Source: Hydrocurvibacter sp036169815
GTDB lineage: Bacteria > Campylobacterota > Campylobacteria > Campylobacterales > Sulfurimonadaceae
Assembly: GCA_036169815.1 (NCBI GenBank)
Contig: JAVHOA010000074.1
Coordinates: 1 to 11,876, forward strand
Length of the DNA: 11,876 bases
Direction: 5' to 3'
This document shows, in pieces, positions 1 to 6,906 of this stretch; position 1 is the stretch's first letter, and each line of letters opens with the position of its first letter. A model generated the notes under the pieces. The model was not told the DNA's origin. It searched no databases and saw nothing but the letters and a program-made list of their open reading frames with translations. The translations under genes were made by a program, and so were the position numbers.

Positions 1-384
1 CTTCAACTCTATTGGTGCGATGGAATTTGAGGTTTTAAAGTGAAAAGTAATTACAGAGAGCGTACGGACAAGGTTTACAATATTTTTACTTTTTTTATCC
101 TCTTTGTTGAACTTTATCGTGTATCCGTTTTCTTCTCTATTTGACTTAATGATGCTCTCTAGCAAAGTTACTTTATCCAAAAAAATCACTTTGTCCCATG
201 AGATTTCATAACGCTCAATAGTTACTTTTGAGTTTCTTGCAGAGAGTGGATGTGGCTTTATAAGGCGCATTTTCTCAATAAAAGAAAGAAAAAAGTTTAC
301 TCCTCCCATTTTTCCTACAATATCTTGTATTTGCATTTTAAGATTCTCTTTTTCCTCTTGTGAGAGGTGGTTGAAGTTACACAT
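1..384 (-). CDS. Unrecognised protein, 3' end cut by window edge
   Basis: An open frame of 128 codons starts at an ATG whose first base is 384 and runs off the left edge without a stop. An AAGGG ribosome-binding site lies about five bases before the ATG, and a TATAAT box lies further up. The visible protein begins MCNFNHLSQEEKENLK and is rich in charged residues (Lys, Glu, Arg) with no signal peptide or membrane segment, so it is probably cytoplasmic. I recognise no domain or motif. It is divergent from nifS and may share its 148-base regulatory region. That it is a real gene is supported by the start signals and the uninterrupted frame. Its function is unknown. Confidence 0.7.
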   Translation of the reverse strand, partial: MCNFNHLSQEEKENLKMQIQDIVGKMGGVNFFLSFIEKMRLIKPHPLSARNSKVTIERYEISWDKVIFLDKVTLLESIIKSNREENGYTIKFNKEDKKSKNIVNLVRTLSVITFHFKTSNSIAPIELK

Positions 385-402
385 AAAAACCCTTTTTTCG
401 AA

Positions 403-408
403 ATTATA
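403..408 (-). promoter_or_regulatory. Probable -10 box for the minus-strand gene
   Basis: Reading the minus strand, a perfect TATAAT lies 18 bases upstream of the ATG at 384, followed by an A-rich leader and AAGGG. No clear TTGACA sits at the expected distance, which fits the weak -35 requirement of Campylobacterota sigma-70 promoters. A start of transcription near 396 would leave a leader of about 12 bases. Confidence 0.5.
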
Positions 409-423
409 CCTTAAACAATCTCA

Positions 424-445
424 AAGCTTAATACTGCTTAAGCTT
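424..445. repeat. Inverted repeat between divergent genes
   Basis: AAGCTTAA and TTAAGCTT form perfect 8-base arms separated by six bases (TACTGC). The element lies just upstream of the minus-strand -10 box and about 90 bases upstream of nifS. It could be an operator for a dimeric regulator acting on either gene, or chance in AT-rich DNA. Confidence 0.4.
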
Positions 446-461
446 ATTTAAATGCGCAAGG

Positions 462-470
462 TATTATTAT
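462..470 (+). promoter_or_regulatory. Possible -10 region for nifS
   Basis: TATTATTAT contains two overlapping TATTAT hexamers, about 65 bases upstream of the preferred nifS start. It would place transcription start near 475-478, just before the 481-505 inverted repeat. No -35 match is obvious and the surroundings are AT-rich, so the call is weak. Confidence 0.25.
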
Positions 471-480
471 CTCATCAACA

Positions 481-505
481 AAAGAAGACAAATTTACTCT
501 TCTTT
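481..505. repeat. Inverted repeat upstream of nifS
   Basis: AAAGAAGA and TCTTCTTT are perfect 8-base arms around a 9-base spacer. The element ends 16 bases before the ribosome-binding site of nifS. It could be a 5' leader hairpin or a binding site for a regulator of Fe-S cluster assembly. There is no trailing T-run, so it is not a convincing terminator. Confidence 0.4.
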
Positions 506-532
506 AATATTTAAAAAATGAAAAGGGATTTT

Positions 533-1756
533 ATGAAAGTATATATGGACAACAATGCGACTACAATGGTCGCTCCAGAAGTAGTTCAAGAGATGCTTCC
601 ATTTTTTAGCGATGTGTATGGAAACCCAAACTCGCTTCATAAATTTGGAACAGAATCTCGCCCTGCACTTACTCGAGCGATTAATCAAGTGTACAAAGGC
701 ATCAATGCATCAGACAACGATGATATTGTCTTTACCTCTTGCGCGACAGAGTCAAACAACTGGGTTTTACAATCTGTATGGATCGACAAAATCCTCAATG
801 GAGACAAGAATCATATTGTAACAACAGAGATAGAACACCCTGCGGTTCTCTCTACATGTAAGTTCCTAGAGGAGCAAGGTGTAAAGGTTACGTATCTTCC
901 TGTCAATGAAGAGGGTGTTGTGGAAGCACATACAGTAAAAAGCTTTATTACAGAAAAAACAGCGCTTGTCTCTGTTATGTGGGCAAATAATGAAACAGGA
1001 ATGATCTTTCCAATCAAAGAGATTGGTGAAATCTGTAAAGCAAAAGGAGTTTTATTTCACACCGATGGAGTGCAAGCGGTTGGAAAAATTCCTGTGGATA
1101 TGCAAGATTTACATGTAGATTTTATGTCAATGAGCGCACACAAATTTCATGGACCAAAAGGAGTTGGAGCACTTTATATCAGAGATTCTCAAGCACTCTC
1201 ACCACTCTTATATGGCGGATCGCAGATGAATGGACGCCGTTCAGGAACGCTTAATACTCCTTGCATCATTGGGATGGGAAAAGCTATTGAGATGGCAACC
1301 CAAGATATTGAAGCCAAAATGAGCTCTATTAGAGCAAAAAGAGACCGTTTGGAAGATGCACTTTTAAAAGTAATTCCAGAAACTTTTACAGTTGGAAAAC
1401 GTGAAAACAGGACACCAAATACCATTTTGATATCCATTCGTGGCGTTGAGGGCGAAGGAATGCTTTGGGATTTGAATCGCTATGGCATCGGTGCATCTAC
1501 TGGAAGTGCTTGTGCGAGCGAAGACCTTGAAGCAAATACTGTTATGCTTGCTATTGGCGCTGACAATGAGCTTGCGCATACGGGAATCCGTTTGAGTTTA
1601 AGCCGTTATACAACGGATGCAGAGGTTGATTATGTAATCGAGCATTTCACACAAGCCGTACAGAGACTTCGAGCAATATCAAGCTCATATGCACTCGTAA
1701 AACCAACCAAAGGCGGAGAAGCCGGAGAGTGTCATATACCAACACACCACGTTTAA
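533..1756 (+). CDS. nifS: Cysteine desulfurase NifS
   Basis: This PLP enzyme takes sulfur from cysteine, leaving alanine, and passes it as persulfide to the scaffold encoded next door. It is 407 aa. The PLP lysine is Lys204 in SAHKFHGPKG, and the persulfide cysteine is Cys327 in STGSACASEDLEAN, followed by the HTGIRLSLSR segment. The start at 533 gives MKVYMDNNATT, the usual family N-terminus; the in-frame ATG at 518 is disfavoured because the AAAAGGGA ribosome-binding site (521-528) lies just downstream of it. Similarity to H. pylori NifS, as I remember it, runs almost end to end. A tail of about 20 residues after AISSSYALVK is less familiar. In Campylobacterota, NifS and NifU serve general Fe-S assembly, so nitrogen fixation should not be inferred from them. 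nifU follows in the same direction, 143 bases downstream. Confidence 0.97.
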   Translation: MKVYMDNNATTMVAPEVVQEMLPFFSDVYGNPNSLHKFGTESRPALTRAINQVYKGINASDNDDIVFTSCATESNNWVLQSVWIDKILNGDKNHIVTTEIEHPAVLSTCKFLEEQGVKVTYLPVNEEGVVEAHTVKSFITEKTALVSVMWANNETGMIFPIKEIGEICKAKGVLFHTDGVQAVGKIPVDMQDLHVDFMSMSAHKFHGPKGVGALYIRDSQALSPLLYGGSQMNGRRSGTLNTPCIIGMGKAIEMATQDIEAKMSSIRAKRDRLEDALLKVIPETFTVGKRENRTPNTILISIRGVEGEGMLWDLNRYGIGASTGSACASEDLEANTVMLAIGADNELAHTGIRLSLSRYTTDAEVDYVIEHFTQAVQRLRAISSSYALVKPTKGGEAGECHIPTHHV

Positions 1757-1899
1757 GCAAAAAAGAGAAGAGCACCAAGAAGGGCATCATGCCGAGTGAA
1801 ACACAGCGTTAGCGTAGTCAAAGGAATTACTTCCTTTGATGTGTCACATGAGGTAGTGGTTCCCTTTAATTTTATGAAATAAAATAAAAGGAAAATATG
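1757..1899 (+). other. nifS-nifU spacer with hairpins, possible dispersed repeat
   Basis: The spacer contains GGCATCATGCC (1783-1793, 5-base arms) and a perfect 9-base stem, TCAAAGGAA with TTCCTTTGA (1818-1839, loop TTAC). No T-run follows directly, so it may be an attenuator or mRNA-processing structure and not a full stop. The frame of nifS stays open for 41 codons past its stop (1757-1879), giving a Val-rich peptide containing KGITSFDVSHEVVV. There is no start codon with a ribosome-binding site for it. The sequence has the look of an extragenic repeat that happens to be open. AAGGA at 1888-1892 is the ribosome-binding site of nifU. Confidence 0.45.
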
Positions 1900-2874
1900 A
1901 TGGCAAAAAATGATTTAATTGGCGAATCTTTATGGGATGCGTATTCTGATAAAGTAACACGCCTTATGAATAATCCGCAACACCAAGGTGAAATCAGTGA
2001 AGCGCAAGCAGCTGAACATGGAAATAAACTTATCGTTGCAGATTTTGGAGCGGAGAGCTGTGGTGATGCAGTGCGCTTATACTGGGAGATAGATCCGCAA
2101 ACAGACAAAATCGTAAACTCAAAATTTAGAAGTTTTGGGTGTGGAACTGCTATTGCAAGTAGTGATGTTATGACGGAGCTTTGTATTGGTAAAACAGTTC
2201 AAGAAGCGGTGAAAATCACAAATATTGACGTGGAAGCCGCATTGCGCGATACGCCAGATGTTCCAGCTGTTCCACCACAAAAAATGCACTGTTCGGTTAT
2301 GGCGTATGATGTTATTAAAAAAGCAGCAAGTCTTTATCTTGGTGTTGATGCAGAGAGTTTTGAAGAGGAGATTATCGTGTGCGAATGTGCACGTGTTTCA
2401 CTCAAAACACTTAAAGAGGTTATTAAACTCAATGATCTCAAATCCATCGAGCAAATCACAGACTATACAAAAGCGGGTGGTTTTTGTAAATCTTGTGTCA
2501 AACCAGGCGGTCATGAAGAGCGCGAGTGGTATCTTGTAGATATTCTCAGAGACACTCGCCGTGAGATGGACGAAGAGAAGATGAAAGCTGCAGCAGAAGC
2601 AGGTATTAGCGGTGATTTTGCTACGATGACTTTGGTACAAAAAATCAAAGCAATCGACAGTGTCATCGATGAAAATGTGCGCCAGTTTCTCATCATGGAT
2701 GGTGGCAATATGGAAGTTATTGATATCAAAGAGAGCGATGACTATATTGATGTTTATATCCGATACGTTGGTGCATGCAACGGCTGTGCAAGCTCAACTA
2801 CAGGAACACTCTATGCGATTGAAAGCACTTTAAAAGAGAAACTCTCTAGTAAAATCCGCGTTTTGCCTATCTAA
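1900..2874 (+). CDS. nifU: Fe-S cluster assembly scaffold NifU
   Basis: This is a full-length modular NifU of 324 aa. An IscU-like N-terminal domain (about 1-140) carries the cluster-building cysteines Cys54 (ESCGD), Cys81 (FGCGTAIASSD) and Cys131 (KMHCS). A central BFD-like [2Fe-2S] domain has Cys161 and Cys163 (VCECARVS) plus Cys196 and Cys199 (FCKSCVKPGG). A C-terminal Nfu domain has the CxxC pair Cys293/Cys296 (GACNGCASS). All expected ligands are present. It receives sulfur from NifS and hands clusters to apo-proteins in the cytoplasm. Two ATG codons are adjacent (1897 and 1900). The second is preferred for its 7-base spacing from AAGGA and the MAKNDL start typical of relatives. It is probably co-transcribed with nifS. 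Confidence 0.96.
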   Translation: MAKNDLIGESLWDAYSDKVTRLMNNPQHQGEISEAQAAEHGNKLIVADFGAESCGDAVRLYWEIDPQTDKIVNSKFRSFGCGTAIASSDVMTELCIGKTVQEAVKITNIDVEAALRDTPDVPAVPPQKMHCSVMAYDVIKKAASLYLGVDAESFEEEIIVCECARVSLKTLKEVIKLNDLKSIEQITDYTKAGGFCKSCVKPGGHEEREWYLVDILRDTRREMDEEKMKAAAEAGISGDFATMTLVQKIKAIDSVIDENVRQFLIMDGGNMEVIDIKESDDYIDVYIRYVGACNGCASSTTGTLYAIESTLKEKLSSKIRVLPI

Positions 2875-2889
2875 ATATTGGCAGATTAC

Positions 2890-2920
2890 AAAGTTGCGGG
2901 GAGCTTTTCCCTGCCACTTT
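2890..2920. terminator. Probable bidirectional terminator
   Basis: A 13-base stem (2890-2902 pairing with 2908-2920) contains one T/C mismatch and one G-T pair around a 5-base loop. The core is GCGGGGA/TCCCTGC, flanked by an AAAGT/ACTTT outer part. A-rich on the left and T-rich on the right, it can serve both strands. It lies between nifU and the convergent cyclase gene and touches the latter's stop codon. Confidence 0.6.
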
Positions 2921-4260
2921 CACACCTCCCAGAGTTCTACTCGATTTCTTCCATTTGTTTTTGCTTTATACAGTGCCTTATCGGCACACTCCATTACTTG
3001 TTTTGGCGACAATGATTGCGCGCTACCGCTCACACCGAAGCTACATGTAAGCCCTTTTAATGGAGCAAAACTACTCTCTTCTATTTTTTTGCGAAGCTTT
3101 TGAGCCACTTGCATCGCTTCACTTACTGAAATATTTTCAAGCACAAGCGCAAACTCCTCGCCACCATATCTGGCTAAAACATCACTCGCGCGCAGCTCAT
3201 TTTTTATAAGAGTCACAACTTTGATAAGCACCTCATCTCCGATAAGATGCCCATAAGTATCATTGACCAATTTAAAATGATCAATATCAAACATAACATA
3301 AACAAATGGCAAAGAAGCCTCATACATATTTTTAAGTAAGATGTCTAAATAGGACCTTGAAAAGCATGGTGTCAGCACATCCATATCTGCACGTCTTGCA
3401 TAGCTCTCTTTTTGTCTTTCAAGCTTGTGCGTGTATTCCATCTCTCGTGTGATATCTTGGATTACAACAAGGTATTGATCGAGCTCTGCGAGATAACTCA
3501 TGGAGATTGTGATATCAAAAGCGGTTCCCGATCTATTTAAAAAATGGTGCTGGAGTTTTTCTATTGCGATATCATTTTTCGCTTGTTTTAACAGTATTGG
3601 AAGCGACTCGTTCTCACTAAAAAGTGGCTTTAAGCCAAGTTGCTGAAGATAACTTTCATTATAATCAAGCATTTTTTGGATCGCTTTATTCGTGTAAGTC
3701 GTCTCACCCTTTCCGTTTAAAATAACGATTCCATTGATAGACATATCAAAAGTTTTTTTAAACTTGAGTTGCTCTACATGTAAGGCTTTTGCGAGGTCTG
3801 CATTCTCTTTTTCTAAGGCAGAAAATTTGAGCTTTTGCTCTTCATAACAGGAGAGATCTTGTAACTCACAAAGGATATACTCTCCCAAATGCGTCTGCGT
3901 CAGCTGGTAAGGCCGCTCTTTTTGATCTGCCTCTTGGATGTAGATGATAATCTTTTCATGCTCTTTATATTTTTTCAACACCTCTAAACTCAAGGGTTGA
4001 TTTGCGTTGATTTTCTCATACCAAATCGTATGGATAAGTTCTTGCTCTTTTTTGCCCAAAAGCTGTAACATGCTCACATTGAGATAGACTATTTTATCCT
4101 CTTTGTTGATAACAAAACATGCCCGCACAGAACCTTGAAAAATAGATCGAAGATGTTCATTGTATTCTTTTAATTCACGATTTCTTGTGTAAAACATAAA
4201 GATAAAAAAACTAAAAAATAGAGACAAACCAGCTATCACAAACAGGGTCATAGTGTTCAA
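2920..4260 (-). CDS. Membrane-anchored PAS-PAS-GGDEF diguanylate cyclase
   Basis: It is predicted to make cyclic di-GMP from two GTP. From a TTG start it has 446 aa: one N-terminal membrane segment (about 4-24), a PAS-like domain (about 36-130), a short coiled stretch, a second PAS domain (about 165-280, NGIVILNGKGETTYTN), and a GGDEF domain (about 285-446). The active site is intact, RYGGEEF (GGEEF at 366-370), with FDIDHFKLVNDTYGH upstream. The RxxD inhibitory site is also present (RASD, 357-360), so product feedback is likely. The usual domain-opening D-LTGL-NR signature reads DVLTPCFSRSYLD, which is divergent. The TTG at 4260 has AAAGGA six bases upstream. The ATG at 4296 would extend the protein by 12 residues but falls inside a TATAAT box, so it is unlikely. 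There is no EAL domain. The signal sensed is unknown. Confidence 0.9.
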   Translation of the reverse strand: MNTMTLFVIAGLSLFFSFFIFMFYTRNRELKEYNEHLRSIFQGSVRACFVINKEDKIVYLNVSMLQLLGKKEQELIHTIWYEKINANQPLSLEVLKKYKEHEKIIIYIQEADQKERPYQLTQTHLGEYILCELQDLSCYEEQKLKFSALEKENADLAKALHVEQLKFKKTFDMSINGIVILNGKGETTYTNKAIQKMLDYNESYLQQLGLKPLFSENESLPILLKQAKNDIAIEKLQHHFLNRSGTAFDITISMSYLAELDQYLVVIQDITREMEYTHKLERQKESYARRADMDVLTPCFSRSYLDILLKNMYEASLPFVYVMFDIDHFKLVNDTYGHLIGDEVLIKVVTLIKNELRASDVLARYGGEEFALVLENISVSEAMQVAQKLRKKIEESSFAPLKGLTCSFGVSGSAQSLSPKQVMECADKALYKAKTNGRNRVELWEV

Positions 4261-4294
4261 ATCTGTTCCTTTATTGTTTTTTAAAATGCAATCC

Positions 4295-4300
4295 ATTATA
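4295..4300 (-). promoter_or_regulatory. Probable -10 box for the cyclase gene
   Basis: TATAAT on the minus strand lies 34 bases upstream of the TTG start at 4260. It would give a leader of roughly 25-30 bases that contains the AAAGGA site. The overlap of this box with the upstream ATG at 4296 is the main argument for the shorter protein. Confidence 0.45.
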
Positions 4301-4399
4301 TCATACTGGACAATAATATCTCATATTGTCATGCAGCCACTCTTTTTTTCGCCCTCTTTTCAAGCTATAATCGCGCTACTTGTTTCCTTAGGAGTTTTG

Positions 4400-5272
4400 G
4401 TGCCCTTTTTCAAACTATTGTTTCTTTTCTTTTCACTTGTATTTGCCTTACATGCAGCGCCCACGAGTTGTGAAAATATCTATTTTGCCAATGCCGCGCC
4501 CACGATACTGAGCGCAAAACTGCGGCCAAAAACAACAGAAATCTGCTACAAACAGTTTGCTCTTATGCACTCAGGCCTCACCAAAACTCCTCTTTGGAGT
4601 GCGGAGCATCTCCAACGCTCACAGCTTATGAAAAAGGCGAAGCGAACGGATGATTTTCACCCAGATAGCCATCTCCAAGAGGACCAAAGAGCACAACTCA
4701 AAGATTACCTTCACTCAGGTTATGACCGAGGTCATATGGCTCCAAGTGGCGATTTTGACACCGCAACGAGCAATGCGGAGTGCTTTACGCTGGCAAATAT
4801 GGTCCCGCAAAATCACGTCAATAATAGTGGAATTTGGGCAGATATAGAAAGTGCAACGCGCTATTTAGCAAAAAAACAAGGTGAGATTTATGTCATCAGC
4901 GGGCCTTTGTTTCTTCATAAATTCCCACGCACCATTGGCAAGAAAGTAGCCGTTCCAAGCCATCTGTTTAAAGCCATCTATATCCCTGCAAACAAACAAG
5001 CCGGAGTTTATCTCACTCAAAACACACCTGAGTATGCATACAAAATTATCAGTATTGCAGAACTTGAAAAGCTCTCTGGAATCTCTTTTTTTCCTCAGAT
5101 GAGCCAAGCAGCCAAAGGGTATGCGGCGCGCTTACCAAAACCAAAACCATCAACACACTACAAACAACCGCAAAGCGCCTACCAACACACCGATAACAAT
5201 AGTGCGACACATGACAACAGTTTCTTTCATAAACTACAAAGAAAAGTCAATCATTTTTATTATCGAGAGTAA
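4400..5272 (+). CDS. Secreted DNA/RNA non-specific endonuclease
   Basis: This is a metal-dependent nuclease of the NUC1/Serratia nuclease family. The signature YDRGHMAPSGDF is complete, with catalytic His112. The downstream QNHVNNSGIWADIE segment (Asn138-Asn142) supplies the metal-binding asparagine expected in the family. A GTG start at 4400 is chosen because AGGAG lies five bases upstream and the product then opens with a clean signal peptide, MPFFKLLFLFFSLVFALHA followed by AP. The mature enzyme would be periplasmic or extracellular. The frame is open back to an ATG at 4253, but that would add about 50 hydrophobic residues and overlap the divergent cyclase gene and its promoter. The last 40 or so residues (after PKPKPSTHYK) are low-complexity, rich in His, Asn and Gln. 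A role in degrading environmental DNA or RNA is inferred. Confidence 0.9.
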   Translation: MPFFKLLFLFFSLVFALHAAPTSCENIYFANAAPTILSAKLRPKTTEICYKQFALMHSGLTKTPLWSAEHLQRSQLMKKAKRTDDFHPDSHLQEDQRAQLKDYLHSGYDRGHMAPSGDFDTATSNAECFTLANMVPQNHVNNSGIWADIESATRYLAKKQGEIYVISGPLFLHKFPRTIGKKVAVPSHLFKAIYIPANKQAGVYLTQNTPEYAYKIISIAELEKLSGISFFPQMSQAAKGYAARLPKPKPSTHYKQPQSAYQHTDNNSATHDNSFFHKLQRKVNHFYYRE

Positions 5273-5305
5273 AAACCTCTTTTTTTAAAGCAAAGACGTG
5301 GTATC

Positions 5306-5315
5306 TTACATGTAA
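5306..5315. repeat. Palindrome TTACATGTAA, intergenic copy
   Basis: This exact 10-base palindrome sits in the context CTTACATGTAAGC, 18 bases before the ATG of the first gene of the Mla-type operon. It is one of five exact copies in the window. Its position could suggest an operator, but copies elsewhere lie inside genes. Confidence 0.6.
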
Positions 5316-5333
5316 GCATTTGAAAGTTAAAAT

Positions 5334-5645
5334 ATGAAAAATAAATTCCAAGAAAAAGCAAAGCGTATCACTCAAAATCCTGCTGCCCAAAAGGCAGTTC
5401 TTTCGCTAAAACCGCATAAAAGTGTTTGGGGATTTTTTGGTGTCATTGTGTTTTTTATCCTTCCTGAAATCATTGCCTATTTTTATGGAAGCGATATAAC
5501 AGCTTATGCCTCCAAAGAGCTTCTCCATGCAAATAGCGTGGAGATGGAGTATTATTATAAACTCTTAGTAATGCTCTTTGAAGATGGGATGAGCTGGCTT
5601 AACCTTGTCATTGGGTTTGCTTTGCTCATTTGGCTCTTTTTTTAA
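5334..5645 (+). CDS. Small membrane protein, first gene of Mla-type operon
   Basis: A 103-residue protein of unknown function. A basic N-terminus (about 1-30, many Lys and Arg) precedes a membrane segment (about 31-50, VWGFFGVIVFFILPEIIAYF). An acidic loop follows, and a second hydrophobic segment runs to the C-terminus (about 86-103, ending IWLFF). Both ends probably face the cytoplasm. No catalytic motif is visible. The stop lies 20 bases before the mlaE start, which places it firmly in the operon and suggests a part in lipid transport or membrane integrity. The ribosome-binding site is weak (GAAAG). It is probably real because it fills the space exactly and has membrane-protein composition. 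Confidence 0.75.
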   Translation: MKNKFQEKAKRITQNPAAQKAVLSLKPHKSVWGFFGVIVFFILPEIIAYFYGSDITAYASKELLHANSVEMEYYYKLLVMLFEDGMSWLNLVIGFALLIWLFF

Positions 5646-5665
5646 TACGAGTTGGGAGTGAAGCC

Positions 5666-6454
5666 ATGATACTTGCATTCATTGAACAGATTGGTGAAAC
5701 TGCACTCAAATTTTTCTCTTCAATCTATGAAGCGATAAAGTTTTCTGTTATCTGCATCGTGCATATGCTCCTTCCTAGCAGTTACAATCCCGCAATGCGA
5801 ATGGTAATTACGCGACAAATCTACTTTACAGCCGTACAGATTATCCCATTTTTTACATTTTTAGCCTTTTTGTTTGGCTCTGTGATTATAGGTTTTGTCG
5901 TAGCGCTTGCCTTTGATTATTCGCTTCAAAATCAGATTGGCTCCATTCTTATCCATTTTACGCTTGATGAGTTTGCGCCTTTTTTTACCGCCCTTATGAT
6001 TTCATTACGCTCAAGCACAGCCGTCAATACCGAGATTGCCGTTATGAAAGTCAATAATGAACTCAGAACTTTAGAACATTTTAATATAGATCTCATCGAC
6101 TACCTTTTTATCCCCCGTATTTTTGCAGGAATGATTAGTGTGACATCTCTCTCACTTATCTTTGCCATTATTATGCTTGCGAGTGGGTATATTTTTACGC
6201 TTTTTTATATGGGTATGGATTTGGATGCGTATATCAAAATGCTTATCAGCGCTATTGAAGTGAAAGATTTGGCGGTTTTACTTCTAAAAAGTCTTGCTTT
6301 TGGGTTTGTGCTCATGCTTATTCCAATCTATAGTGGACTCAAAACTATGCAAAACTACAGTGCCATTCCCATCTCAGTGCTCAATGGAATGATGAAACTG
6401 TTTATTGCTATCTTTGCTATCGAGGTGCTCTCATTACTACTCCAATCTCTGTAA
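5666..6454 (+). CDS. mlaE: MlaE-family ABC permease (phospholipid transport)
   Basis: This is the inner-membrane permease of the MCE/Mla phospholipid transporter, corresponding to iamB of Campylobacter jejuni. It has 262 aa and about five hydrophobic segments (near 48-72, 85-110, 150-178, 205-228 and 238-260). The family's conserved cytoplasmic stretch is recognisable as LRSSTAVNTEIAVMKVNNEL followed by RTLEHFNIDLIDYLFIPRIFA, matching the usual R-x-A-x-x-AELGTM-V-x-x-x-IDALE-x-M-G-x-x-P pattern. The start at 5666 has GGGAG seven bases upstream. An in-frame TTG at 5630 would add 12 residues and overlap the preceding gene. It should pair with an ATPase dimer (MlaF) and an MCE hexamer (MlaD). 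The next frame begins inside its 3' end. Confidence 0.92.
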   Translation: MILAFIEQIGETALKFFSSIYEAIKFSVICIVHMLLPSSYNPAMRMVITRQIYFTAVQIIPFFTFLAFLFGSVIIGFVVALAFDYSLQNQIGSILIHFTLDEFAPFFTALMISLRSSTAVNTEIAVMKVNNELRTLEHFNIDLIDYLFIPRIFAGMISVTSLSLIFAIIMLASGYIFTLFYMGMDLDAYIKMLISAIEVKDLAVLLLKSLAFGFVLMLIPIYSGLKTMQNYSAIPISVLNGMMKLFIAIFAIEVLSLLLQSL

Positions 6455-6906
6455 AACTGTTTCATCTCTACCAAGAGTTAGAAGCATTTATCCAAACGGC
6501 TCAAAACTATACCCTCGTCAAACAGGATGTTCCACTCATTTCTAATCTCACTATTTTAGAAAATCTAGCGCTTATCCAAGAGGTGCATCATAACAAACCT
6601 GCCCAAGATGCCCAAAGTGAGGTTTTAAGCCTCTTACACTTGATTGGACTCGATAAGATTGCTACTTTGCGAATCCCTACATGTAACGAGTTTGAGCTCT
6701 TTTGTGCGATGCTCATTCGCGCGATACTCAGTGATAACCAAACAATCTTTATCGTGACTCCTTTTGCACTCATTTCAACCCTGCTTGATCTCCAAGAGAT
6801 TTATGCGCTCATTCAAAAACTAGAGAGTAAAAAAGATATAATCATACTCGATATGCAAAACAATGCAACACACTACAAAGGAGATTTATGCCATATAATA
6901 AAATGA
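6433..6906 (+). CDS. Degenerate ABC-ATPase-like protein (MlaF/IamA position)
   Basis: The gene sits where an MlaF-type ATPase is expected, between mlaE and mlaD. The product keeps faint ABC-domain features: an ISVKLFHLY opening strand, LISNLTILENLALI resembling the segment after the Q-loop, LLHLIGLDKIATL, AMLIRAILSDNQTIFIV where signature helix and Walker B strand should be, and KKDIIILDM. Walker A is absent altogether, the LSGGQ position reads CNEFE, and the Walker B Asp-Glu pair and the H-loop His are lost, so ATP hydrolysis is not expected. The frame is open from 6334, yet no ATG, GTG or TTG occurs before GTG 6583, which would discard homologous sequence. An ATT at 6433 has GAGG seven bases upstream, and reinitiation from the overlapping mlaE end is possible. 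I give 6433 as the best guess; the alternatives are GTG 6583, a frameshift, or a decaying gene. Confidence 0.6.
   Translation: MTTPISVKLFHLYQELEAFIQTAQNYTLVKQDVPLISNLTILENLALIQEVHHNKPAQDAQSEVLSLLHLIGLDKIATLRIPTCNEFELFCAMLIRAILSDNQTIFIVTPFALISTLLDLQEIYALIQKLESKKDIIILDMQNNATHYKGDLCHIIK

Noticed and set aside
2225..2539. 104-codon plus-strand frame inside nifU
   Set aside because: It is out of frame with a complete, motif-perfect NifU and has no homology I recognise.
533..2874. nifS-nifU as a sign of nitrogen fixation
   Set aside because: In Campylobacterota these are the general Fe-S assembly genes, and no nitrogenase gene is in the window.
5273..5333. Terminator after the nuclease gene
   Set aside because: A T-run (CTTTTTTT near 5279) is present, but no GC-rich stem precedes it.
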